Assembly (NCBI GenBank): GCA_024516035.1 | Contig: CM044964.1 | Coordinates: 11,449,914 to 11,513,913 of the forward strand | From: Bactericera cockerelli | Lineage: Eukaryota; Arthropoda; Insecta; Hemiptera; Triozidae | DNA: 64,000 bases | Direction: 5' to 3' | Shown: positions 57,601 to 64,000 of the stretch, piece after piece | How positions within the stretch are numbered: position 1 is the stretch's first letter | Layout: each line of letters starts with the position of its first letter | Notes under the pieces: generated by a model | What the model saw: only the letters and a program-made list of their open reading frames with translations | The model's database searches: none | What the model was told of the DNA's origin: nothing | Position numbers and translations under genes: made by a program

Positions 57601-60600
57601 TTAAATACCATACCGTTGTGGGACTGTTAAATATTACTCCAACAATTTTAAAACTAAAATAGAACAATAATTTTACTGTAAATTAATTAGATAAAGAGTA
57701 GATTCACTGAGATCATAGAACATAGAGGGAACCATCAGCTGATTTCAAAATCAGTGCCGGAGTTGTAGTTATTTTTCTCTCGCGAAGAGACCGGGTAGCT
57801 AAACTACCTAATTCTTCTAAAATAATATTTTTACTTTTTTCATACTTACATATTAGTTATTTTTGTCTTTGCTTCTTCTTTTACTTTCATTTTTTTCTAC
57901 TTATTATGTAGTAAAATAAGACTTGGTATCTGACGTGAAAATGAAGGATGTTAACATATCTGTCACTGCATGAGGTAAACAAAAAATTCAAATAAATTGA
58001 ACCAATCAGAGGCCGGGATTTGTTGAAAGAGCGACCATCAGCTGTTCAAAGTTGGACGCATAAATTTGTTCAGTTCGAGGTAGGTAAGGTTCCCGTTCAC
58101 ACTCTTGCAAGTTACGTGCAATTAATTTCATGTCTGTCTGGGGAACGGTAAACAGGGAGAAGACCATTGTCTTGCTAGAAGACGAACAATCCTGTCTGTC
58201 AAGAAGTCTGTCCCGGTAGCTCAGTGGTAAAGGCGGCACTCTGTGAAACCCAGCCGATTGGTGTTATTGTCTTTTGTCATTTACCCTAGTTGACCAGAAG
58301 GGGTTGGGTGGAAGTGATTGCCATAGGCAATAACCCCGCCCTTTAGTTAGGACATATGTATATATTTTGTTTTTTTGTTTTGTTTTGTTTTTTTTTTTTT
58401 TTTTTTCCTTGTTTATATTATTAATATTGTCTGTTTTTATATTTACCATTATTTGTCTGTATATATATGTTCTTCCTACTAATAAAGAGTTTCTAAATAA
58501 ATAAAAAATAAATAAGGGGGCAATGTACCCTAGTTAAAACTGGTTGCTTATCAAATACTATATTGAAACTTAACCAATTCTATACATTTCCCGGTAGCTC
58601 AGTGGTAAAGGCGGCACTCTGTGAATCCAGAGGTTCCAGAGGTCGTGGGTTCGAAACCCAGCCGGGACATGACAAGTTATCCTCCCATTTGGGATTTTTA
58701 CCACATAATAATATGTCTTGGGCTTACTGCTGGAATAATGGGACTTTAATAGTCTTTGCCATATTTTGTTAAGCACATAATAGGTTTCAAATTTATTTAT
58801 GTTTGCAATTAGATATCACACGAAAAATAAATCAGATCAATGATTTTGTTACCACTAAGCCGTAATGTGTCTTTATTTTTTTGCTAGTGATTAATAGTCT
58901 TAATCGGGTAGTATAAATAAGGCGATATTATTATTATTATCCAACCCTATCAAGACAGGGTAGCTTTCAGTTTTCCCAAGGGTTGAATGGCTTATAAAGA
59001 AAAAGCACAAGTTCTCACGGTGGTTGATCGCACATAGACATATGTGGTTCAGGACGAACCAACTTTAAACTAATGTTGGTTGGAGACCATCACTCCCCAC
59101 AGCTGTAGTCAAAGTATATTTGTTTTTGCTTCCTCTACATGCCTTTTGATTTTTTTTTTTCATCTTTTTTTGATAGTATTCTACTCCTTATTTTTGCTAT
59201 TTTTCTTTGGTTTGTTTTCAATTTCAACTCTTATTTTAAAATGTGTAAATTCTAGGAATTAAAAAAAATCCAGGAAATTTTCAAGTGGGCTCCAACTTTC
59301 CTTGTATCGGAAGCGCGAAAATTTATCATTTCGAAATCAAGGTATTCTTCACAGTGTGGTTAAAAAAGTTTTAAGTAATTTAAATTTACTCTACTCATTT
59401 TCTTTGCATGTAGGTCTTATTAGTCTGACATTATTCTAGCATGGAGATTGTGGTACTGTATTTTTTTTTTTTTTTTCATTTTAACCCTAGAACACTAACC
59501 CTCCACTATCGAACGTTGCCACTAACCATTCGTAAGTTTTACGACGACACTTTGTTTTCCATTTTAAATATTTAAAGATGTTTCGTTTTAAAGTGTTTCA
59601 CAGCCTTTTTATTTCGCAGCCATGAAACAGGAGCTACTGTAGACGTTTGTGGTCTGTGTTATAGCTTGCTCATCCTGTAGTATGTCTCCCGTCTGATGGG
59701 CGAGTAGTGAAACAATACTTTTTATAGGGGTGCATCTCTTGATCTAAAGAGTCCCTTTACTGTGAGAGTAAAGAGATTCTTCAGTGTTATTCTTGCAGTA
59801 TAAACAGAATATTGTAATGTATTGTATTGCATCTCTTGATCCTCAGCCGGAACCCAACAACCTGAATTCCACTCATCTAGCGCCCTCTAGTGGCGCCAGC
59901 TCTCAGTACAAGTCAATCGAGTCCACCCAGGTGAGTTAAATCTTAGGGCGGAATTAATAGACAAATTCTACATCACAAGTCATTGATAAACGTCGGTTTT
60001 CCCTATCTTACACAGTACGCAATCCGTGACTTAGCGCCACAGAGGTATTACAAAAACGTCTATTTTAATTCCATAGTTCATGTATATAATCCATTTACAG
60101 TCATTCATTCCATAATCATCAGAACTCCGATGTGGCTGCACTAATGGCAGGGTCGAGACTCGACTGCTGGGGCCCAGATCATGTAGATTTAGAGTCACGT
60201 GATCAATTTCCACCAATCACAGAGCTCCAAATTGATCTCGTGACGCCAAATGTACATGAGCTGGGATCCAGCAGTCGAGTCTCGACCCGGCCATTAATGA
60301 TTCTCAGGGCGGCATTAATAGACAACATCAATAACTTAAGTCGTTGGTAAGTGTCGGTTTTCCCTATCTTACACAGCATGCAATCCGTGACTTAGCGCCA
60401 CAGAGCTATTACAAAAACGTCTATTAATTCCGCCCTCAATCTCAATTTGGCACAGAGTTTTCCCCTTTTGCTATTCAAGTGTTTGCTAAGAAAGGAGTAC
60501 TAAAAATTATAACCAAGAAGCGAGGCTTGTGTCTCGCAGCGCATAGGAGAAAAATAGAGAGAAGGGGTCTGCGCCTGGCTGTGAGACGCGTACGAGTGAA

Positions 60601-63347
60601 GTGTCACTCTTATTAGGATTTGTTTTTTTAGCATAATATAACATAAAAAATTGAATAGTAATAAAATTATGTTTCTCGTAAAAATAGTCCTAATTTAATT
60701 TTATTTATTTAATATTTTAGCATTTATTATACATTTTTGTATGTGTGCTAGGTACAAGGTATATGATATATCAAGGAAGAGTTAAAAGATATAAAAATTA
60801 CATTGATAAAATCAGGTGGTAGATAAAGGTAAAGGTAACTGATACATTTTCAGGACTAGTGGATAAAAAAATATAAAAAACAAAAAAATAATATAAAATA
60901 ATCTTAGCTCTTTCATTTTCTTTGGCCTACATCATTTTCTGAATGATTTATTGAATGTGGAACCAACGACGATGAAGATTTTTCTTTTTTCCCCCTCTCA
61001 AATTTGAGCCTATTTCTGCTAGATACCGACCTCAGTAGCTCGATGGATAAGGCGGCGGACTTGTAACTTGGAGGTCGGTGGTTGAAGTTCCTTGTGTTGA
61101 GATATTTTTTTTTTTTTTTTAAAGCGAGTGTGAGTAATTGTAATATCACGATTGTGATATCACACAAATATGATTACTTTTTCTGCAAGATAGCTTATCT
61201 TTTTTCCCGAAGTAGTGTATCGCACGGTTCCGGGAGCTCCTACGTCTTCTGAGGATAGGTAAAAAAAAAAGAAAAAAAGATAGCTTATCTTCTTAAGGTT
61301 TTCTGGTCCACTTTTTCTATATCTGTACGTCAGAAAACGCTTTCTGGTGTTGGTTTTACTTTTTTATTTTTTTACGAGTTCTTGATGATGTTCACAGGTG
61401 GAGCTACTACTGGAGAAGGTGAAGAGACTCCAGGATCTGTGCGAGAGACTCACCGACACCGTGACTGACACTCGAGAGTCCGTGGGTTCGATGCAGGCCC
61501 AGCTCACCGATATGAACGACAAGTAAGCTAGTCTCGTAGATACGTATCCGTAACCTTTTACACTCTGCCGGACTGTCTCTTTTTTTGTATAGGCGTTCTT
61601 CACACCTCGGCCGAGGTGTTTGATTTGAAATTTCACAATGTCAAAGAAATGAAAAAGCCAGCGTCAACGGCGCGTTGAATGCACCAGTTCTCGACGGATC
61701 ATCGAAGTTAAGCGACGTCCAGCGAAGTAAAGACCTCGTGATGCAGGCATTCTGGCTCAACCCATCCTGAGTGAGGTTAATGTGGGTAGCAGGTTTGTGA
61801 GTTTCCTGCGAATGGAGGGTAACACCCCTGTCGCGATATGATCATGCAGTTGAAAGCGACGCCACGTTAAGCAAAAAAAAAAAAGGTGAAAAGTAGATAT
61901 GTGAAATCAAGGGCCGAATTATGAAACAAGATTAGATTTAATTTAAGTGGATACTATCCCTTATTTTGGGCTATAGTGCGCTGTGATTGTTGAAAACTCC
62001 GAATTAAGGGCGTGTCTGGCTTCGATTACTTTTAATCCTGTTTCACAATGTGAACCTAAAAGTTTTCATGAAAAAATTGGTCATTCAATATCCACCTATT
62101 TGTCAAGGTTTGACAACCCTGTTCTGATGATATTCCAATCCTTCTCAGGTTGGGTGAGGTTAATTTCAGTAGTTGAATCGTTCGTCAAGCATTTGATTTG
62201 TAGCAATCCCATTGCATAATGGTGCGAAATGACGCCCAATTCAAATGAAGAACATCAGAAGACACACTTCTGGCGTTGTTTAATTTCAGATCTTCAATTT
62301 AATTACAAAATTTTAGTAAAAATTTAATATTAATGTTTTGTTTTTAGTTCTTGTGTATATAATTTTTTAAGAATTTTATTCGCAGGCTAAAATAGCCAGG
62401 CCAAGTGTTTACGAATTTCATTTCTCTGTACATACTTTATAAATAAAACTACAACTTAAGTAGTTGTGAATAATTATGTTCATTAAAAAAATGTTTAAGA
62501 ATTGATATAAGTTTACGAATTATCATATTTGTCTTCACCGTTATATTTCCTCTTACAGCGTGTAAGCAATGTTATATGCATATGTTGAACCTTGTAAAAA
62601 CATTCTGCTGTACTAATTATCTATTCACTCAAATAAATAAAAATCCCTCCGCGGCACTCCAACCGAAAGACCCAACTCGTGTGTCCATTCGACTTTTCAA
62701 CCTGTTGCTGTGAAAACCATGGGTGCTTGGAGCGTGGAATCTAAAAAATGGTTAGACCATTTGGGAAAGAAGTTGATTCGAAGTACGGGTGATCCCCGTT
62801 CCAATCATTTTCTTTACCAAAAAATTGGTCTGGCCATTCAAAGAGGAAATGCTTCTTGCATCCTCGGTTCCCTTCCGGAAGGACGGTCCCTGGGACAAGT
62901 TTTTTTTATATTTAATAAAACTAAATAAAACATTCCTCTTCTTAAAAAAAAATTGTGTATAATCCCTAAACTATTAGTATTTCTCGAAGTTCAAACTCTC
63001 CCACCTATCCCCCCTCCCCGGCACGATGATGATAACACCAAGCCCATGACCTCGACGCCTCATGTGGCTCTTGTCAGTTTTTGACTTCCACGCCTAGTTG
63101 AGAACCGCTGAGTGTGTTTCATAGTTACTCTGAGTGCTTGGTTCTAATATAGAAATTAAAATGGACCACTTAAATTTGATCTAGGGGGGAGTAGAAAGCT
63201 GAAAGTTGGGACAAAAGATAGAGGAGCTCAATATGCATCTTTTGACTACCCACAATCAAACCTAGGACCTTTCATTACGACGCTAGAGCAAAATCTTGCT
63301 TAAAATTTATTATAGAGCAGACTTTTATTATCTACTTATCATCTACT

Positions 63348-63380
<33 letters not shown>

Positions 63381-63627
63381 AATGTAGGGAAATGTTTCGT
63401 AAATCGCACCGTAAATCGAGATAAGTCCAAAAGTATCTGAGTGTGTTGTTTATCAATCTCCTATTATTATTACCATCAGGTACTCGGCTGTTCTCGAGTC
63501 AAATCGGGAGCTCTCGGATATGCACGGAAAGTATCTGAGCGTGCTGGAGAGTATCAAAGACCTTGTGAGAGACAAGACAGATGTCATCAAGAGCAACACA
63601 GAGAATCTCAACTCGCTTACTACCAAG
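45628..63627 (+). CDS. RanBP2: RanBP2/Nup358-like nucleoporin, N-terminal part, 15 exons
   Basis: Nup358 forms the cytoplasmic filaments of the nuclear pore. Fifteen exons (45628-45699, 46411-46819, 47251-47572, 48033-48198, 48559-48769, 49101-49271, 49945-50148, 51625-51908, 52281-52426, 53242-53401, 54947-55229, 56801-56943, 59847-59930, 61398-61522, 63480-63627) total 2928 nt, 976 codons, all joined in frame. MFRSKIDIDRHVKEIF matches the family start (MRRSKADVERYI). IANLYLKIKDYELAKTYAQQ and HELLGLCHEGLGNKVAAFEE are the TPR repeats, YWIERIEQHL and LKEKLL follow as in the vertebrate TPR domain. The alpha-helical scaffold follows (MVWLGVCQVL, ASWWSALFSQLG, HYWECALPALERLEKNK), then a Ser/Pro linker (SAHYSSPLSSVK) and a coiled coil (ELLLEKVKRLQDLCERL). 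Ran-binding, zinc-finger and cyclophilin domains would be beyond the right edge. Confidence 0.92.
46411..46819 (+). CDS. RanBP2: RanBP2-like exon 2 (TPR)
   Basis: Acceptor TGCATTTCAG, donor ATTG/GTAAGT. Holds the TPR repeats. Confidence 0.93.
47251..47572 (+). CDS. RanBP2: RanBP2-like exon 3
   Basis: Acceptor CTTTCAG, donor CTTT/GTAAGT. NIYLKLLKLYKSSDRIPDAY resembles the helical repeat after the TPRs. Confidence 0.93.
48033..48198 (+). CDS. RanBP2: RanBP2-like exon 4
   Basis: Acceptor TACCTCAG, donor CTG/GTGAGT. LDEVLYKLRSNIQNID and QLSFYALLIVLKK. Confidence 0.92.
48559..48769 (+). CDS. RanBP2: RanBP2-like exon 5
   Basis: Acceptor TCTTTCAG, donor TATG/GTGAGT. GQDALKDKLVSSAPPLLLFS and RLSQCSLFLNILRKHG; human counterpart has RLSQSGHMLLNL. 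Confidence 0.92.
49101..49271 (+). CDS. RanBP2: RanBP2-like exon 6
   Basis: Acceptor TATCATCAG, donor CATG/GTAAAT. DWLDPVYSSLFQNTDSS matches ALYDALFSSQ. Confidence 0.9.
49295..49425. mobile_element. GGGCGGAATTAATAGAC MITE, copy 7, with TAA duplication
   Basis: GGGCGGAATTAATAGACAAC to CTATTAATTCTGCCC, flanked on both sides by TAA. In RanBP2-like intron 6, 23 bp after the donor. Confidence 0.8.
49795..49880. repeat. Dispersed repeat, TTTAGACTGTCAGC family
   Basis: AAGTAGTACTTTATTTAGAC, TGTCAGCACAAGACAGGTAT and AACAGTTTAACAAAGCACCT. Three tandem copies occur at 51260-51565. Confidence 0.75.
49945..50148 (+). CDS. RanBP2: RanBP2-like exon 7
   Basis: Acceptor TTTCAG, donor TCCA/GTGAGT. SLHHMVWLGVCQVLGSDS aligns with human SLQHLTWLGLQWNS. 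Confidence 0.93.
51260..51565. repeat. Three tandem copies of a 117-bp repeat
   Basis: ATTATAAGTATAAGTAGTGC, TTTATTTAGACTGTCAGCGC and the TTATTTGAGTATAAATACAA tail repeat almost exactly; the third is cut short 60 bp before exon 8. Confidence 0.85.
51625..51908 (+). CDS. RanBP2: RanBP2-like exon 8 (GC-rich)
   Basis: Acceptor CTCCTCCAG, donor CGG/GTGAGT. QGQGQGASSPPLLPAD and ASWWSALFSQLG. Clearly richer in C and G than its AT-rich surroundings. Confidence 0.92.
52281..52426 (+). CDS. RanBP2: RanBP2-like exon 9
   Basis: Acceptor TTCTCAG, donor TCAG/GTGAGA. SQHYWECALPALERLEKNKN aligns with human SVHYWKKVLPLLKIIKKKN. Confidence 0.94.
52440..52780. repeat. Diverged tandem copies of a CATGAAACAGCAGCTA repeat
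   Basis: AAGATGAGTGTTTTACCGAC and GCCATGAAACAGCAGCTAAT recur at 52562 and 52699. A third relative is at 59590-59725 (TCGCAGCCATGAAACAGGAG). Confidence 0.7.
52795..52965 (-). mobile_element. tRNA-headed SINE
   Basis: Minus strand GAGCGCACAAATAGCTCACT, TGCGATGCGGAAGGTCCCGG and GTACGAATTCTAGAGCCGAC. Same family as 12016-12280. Confidence 0.65.
53242..53401 (+). CDS. RanBP2: RanBP2-like exon 10
   Basis: Acceptor CCGCCCAG, donor AAG/GTGAGT. ITSIEASAMIEEAKCTLGCF resembles a TPR-like helix pair. Confidence 0.93.
53455..53570 (-). mobile_element. tRNA-derived SINE
   Basis: Minus strand CAGTAGCTTGAAAGATAAGG, then GTGATATCACGAAAGTGATT. B box partly lost. Confidence 0.6.
54725..54845 (-). mobile_element. 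tRNA-derived SINE, TCCCGGTAGCTCAGTGG family
   Basis: Minus strand CTCCCGGTAGGTCAGTGGTA, GTCGTGGGTTCGAAACCCAG and CCGGGACATGACAAGTTATC. Plus-strand copies at 58205-58262 (partial) and 58589-58760. Confidence 0.75.
54947..55229 (+). CDS. RanBP2: RanBP2-like exon 11
   Basis: Acceptor TTTCGCAG, donor GATG/GTGAGC. YVKLADDEQQTGSSDAFDSS and KYFLFLQKAKESLVSAQARL. Confidence 0.92.
55230..56558. other. RanBP2-like intron 11, left part
   Basis: AT-rich. A tRNA-like SINE head lies at 55770-55850 (CGGGTTCGAATCCCAGCAGG). No other feature. Confidence 0.5.
56560..56708. repeat. Dispersed repeat shared with 39105-39262
   Basis: Same string order as the copy at 39105 (AGGGTGGCGTCATCGTGAAC to AGTCCCCCAGCCAGACT). 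Confidence 0.8.
56801..56943 (+). CDS. RanBP2: RanBP2-like exon 12 (linker)
   Basis: Acceptor GATTCCAG, donor TCG/GTAAGG. STFPHHPRPSAHYSSPLSS is the Ser/Pro-rich linker. Confidence 0.88.
56945..58145. repeat. Repeats of GTTCACACTCTTGCAAGTTACG
   Basis: CCGTTCACACTCTTGCAAGT plus TACGTGCAA occurs at about 56949, 57317, 57370, 57420 and 58091. The three middle copies are a 53-bp tandem repeat with CATGTCTGTCTGGGACC. The first copy abuts the exon 12 donor. Confidence 0.8.
58589..58760 (+). mobile_element. tRNA-derived SINE, TCCCGGTAGCTCAGTGG family
   Basis: TCCCGGTAGCTCAGTGGTAA (A box), GTCGTGGGTTCGAAACCCAG (B box), CCGGGACATG and tail TTATCCTCCCATTTGGGA. Confidence 0.75.
58930..59110. repeat. 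Dispersed repeat shared with 50985-51180
   Basis: AATGGCTTATAAAGAAAAAG, CTCACGGTGGTTGATCGCAC and GACCATCACTCCC, matching CATGGCTTATAAAGAAGCCA and GATCATCACTCCCCC there. Confidence 0.7.
59847..59930 (+). CDS. RanBP2: RanBP2-like exon 13
   Basis: Acceptor ATCCTCAG, donor CAG/GTGAGT. NLNSTHLAPSSGASSQYKS; 28 codons. Confidence 0.8.
59944..60075. mobile_element. GGGCGGAATTAATAGAC MITE, copy 8
   Basis: Begins 14 bp after the exon 13 donor; right end worn (GTCTATTTTAATTCC). Confidence 0.7.
60152..60292. mobile_element. Short palindromic MITE
   Basis: Inverted ends GGGTCGAGACTCGACTGCTG and CAGCAGTCGAGTCTCGACCC are perfect. A worn relative is at 25195-25330. Confidence 0.75.
60307..60436. mobile_element. 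GGGCGGAATTAATAGAC MITE, copy 9, with TCA duplication
   Basis: GGGCGGCATTAATAGACAAC to GTCTATTAATTCCGCCC flanked by TCA on both sides. Confidence 0.82.
60440..61020. other. RanBP2-like intron 13, middle
   Basis: AT-rich; no recognised element. Confidence 0.45.
61025..61175 (+). mobile_element. tRNA-derived SINE
   Basis: CCGACCTCAGTAGCTCGATG, GATAAGGCGGCGGACTTGTA, GGAGGTCGGTGGTTGAAGTT, a T-run, and GATATCAC stem at the 3' side. Confidence 0.7.
61398..61522 (+). CDS. RanBP2: RanBP2-like exon 14 (coiled coil)
   Basis: Acceptor TTCACAG, donor ACAA/GTAAGC. VELLLEKVKRLQDLCERLTD and MQAQLTDMNDK. Confidence 0.88.
61661..61885 (+). mobile_element. 5S-rRNA-derived SINE, copy 2
   Basis: Head GCGCGTTGAATGCACCAGTT, GACGGATCATCGAAGTTAAG, CGACGTCCAGCG; body TTCTGGCTCAACCCATCCTG, GTGAGGTTAATGTGGGTAGC; tail GTCGCGATATGATCATGCAG, TTGAAAGCGAC and poly-A. 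Same parts and order as 8108-8358. Confidence 0.85.
61911..62053. mobile_element. AGGGCNGAATTATAAAACAG MITE, copy 5
   Basis: AGGGCCGAATTATGAAACAA start, TAGTGCGCTGTGATTG core, TTTTAATCCTGTTTCACAAT end. Confidence 0.75.
62660..62930 (+). pseudogene. Probable mobile-element ORF relic
   Basis: 72-codon ORF (62710-62928) with WLDHLGKKLIRSTGDPRSNH, LYQKIGLAIQRGNASCILG. The AIQRGNA-type string is one I associate with repeated arthropod mobile-element proteins, but I cannot name the family. No upstream continuation in frame. Confidence 0.3.
62965..63140. repeat. Dispersed repeat, inverted copy of 16500-16680
   Basis: ATTTCTCGAAGTTCAAACTC, CTTGTCAGTTTTTGACTTCC and AGTTGAGAACCGCTGAG. Confidence 0.75.
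63480..63627 (+). CDS. RanBP2: RanBP2-like exon 15 (coiled coil)
   Basis: Acceptor ACCATCAG, donor AAG/GTAATT. YSAVLESNRELSDMHGKY and SIKDLVRDKTDVIKSN. The gene continues past the window. Confidence 0.88.
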
Positions 63628-63734
63628 GTAATTTGCATCCCTAGTTTAGTATTTTTTTTTTGACAAAAATGGTCTTGGCATATAATTTTGAATAACCCGT
63701 CAGAAAAAAAGAATTAAGTTTAGTTTTAAAGTTA

Positions 63735-63865
63735 TCATACATGTGTAAATCACTTTCGCGATGTCACATCTACTCAAACTTGCTTTACTAAATCTTTGCT
63801 GAAACCGGGACTTGAACCACTGACCTCCAGGTTACAAGTCTGCCGCCTTATCGATCAAGCTACAA
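63735..63865 (-). mobile_element. tRNA-derived SINE
   Basis: Minus strand GTAGCTTGATCGATAAGGCG, AGGTCAGTGGTTCAAGTCCC, GATTTAGTAAAGCAAG and ATCGCGAAAGTGATTTAC. A further plus-strand head (CTTGATTGATAAGGCG) starts at about 63975 and is cut by the window edge. Confidence 0.7.
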
Positions 63866-64000
63866 GAAAAAGAATTAAAGAAACAATTAAAAAAATAGAT
63901 ATTATTGGAAAAAAATGAGTTTATGATTTTTCGAATTTACTAGGTATCAGGGTATGTTATTATCAACCGATCTTACCTCAATAGCTTGATTGATAAGGCG

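Overview
This is a 64-kb piece of an animal nuclear genome. Genes are split by long AT-rich introns with GT/AG junctions, and the introns are full of SINEs, MITEs, DNA-transposon copies, minisatellites and poly-A or poly-T runs. There are no operons or bacterial signals. The repeat style and one secreted protein faintly resembling insect JHBP/takeout proteins suggest an arthropod, probably an insect. That placement is inference.

Four protein-coding genes can be assembled from exons. (1) A shootin-1-like gene on + enters from the left and ends at 9061 (exons 615-776, 4081-4222, 5561-5789, 7514-7575, 8933-9061). (2) Ribosomal protein eS8 (RPS8) on - spans 10294-27767 in six exons. It adds up to 625 nt against 627 for a 208-residue protein; the two missing bases both lie in exon 2. 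(3) A predicted 353-residue secreted protein on - has exons 41559-41691, 39324-39449 and 29287-30089. (4) A RanBP2/Nup358-like nucleoporin on + starts at 45628 and leaves the window on the right; fifteen exons join in frame to give 976 residues.

The most striking content is inside the three 3'-most RPS8 introns. I find 23 box C/D snoRNA copies in six families and two H/ACA snoRNA copies, all on the host strand. Seventeen lie in one 6.9-kb intron. Copies keep their boxes and guide segments while their terminal stems differ and still pair, which argues for selection. One family is complementary to 18S rRNA at AACGAGGAAUUCC (the site I equate with yeast Gm1572, guided by snR57), another to the GUUAGAGGUGAAAU segment of 18S. 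The other families are orphans to me.

Other notable structures: a 39-bp in-frame minisatellite in the shootin-like gene that copies the 5' splice site together with the end of the exon; a second exon in the same gene with a partial duplication and repeated splice donors; a 2.7-kb inverted repeat in the last RPS8 intron; SINEs with a 5S-rRNA-derived head that share their body with tRNA-headed SINEs; an 8.8-kb composite of a transposon with CCCAGACAGCAC ends; a hAT-type element with a perfect 8-bp target duplication; and a true tRNA-Ser(UGA) gene.
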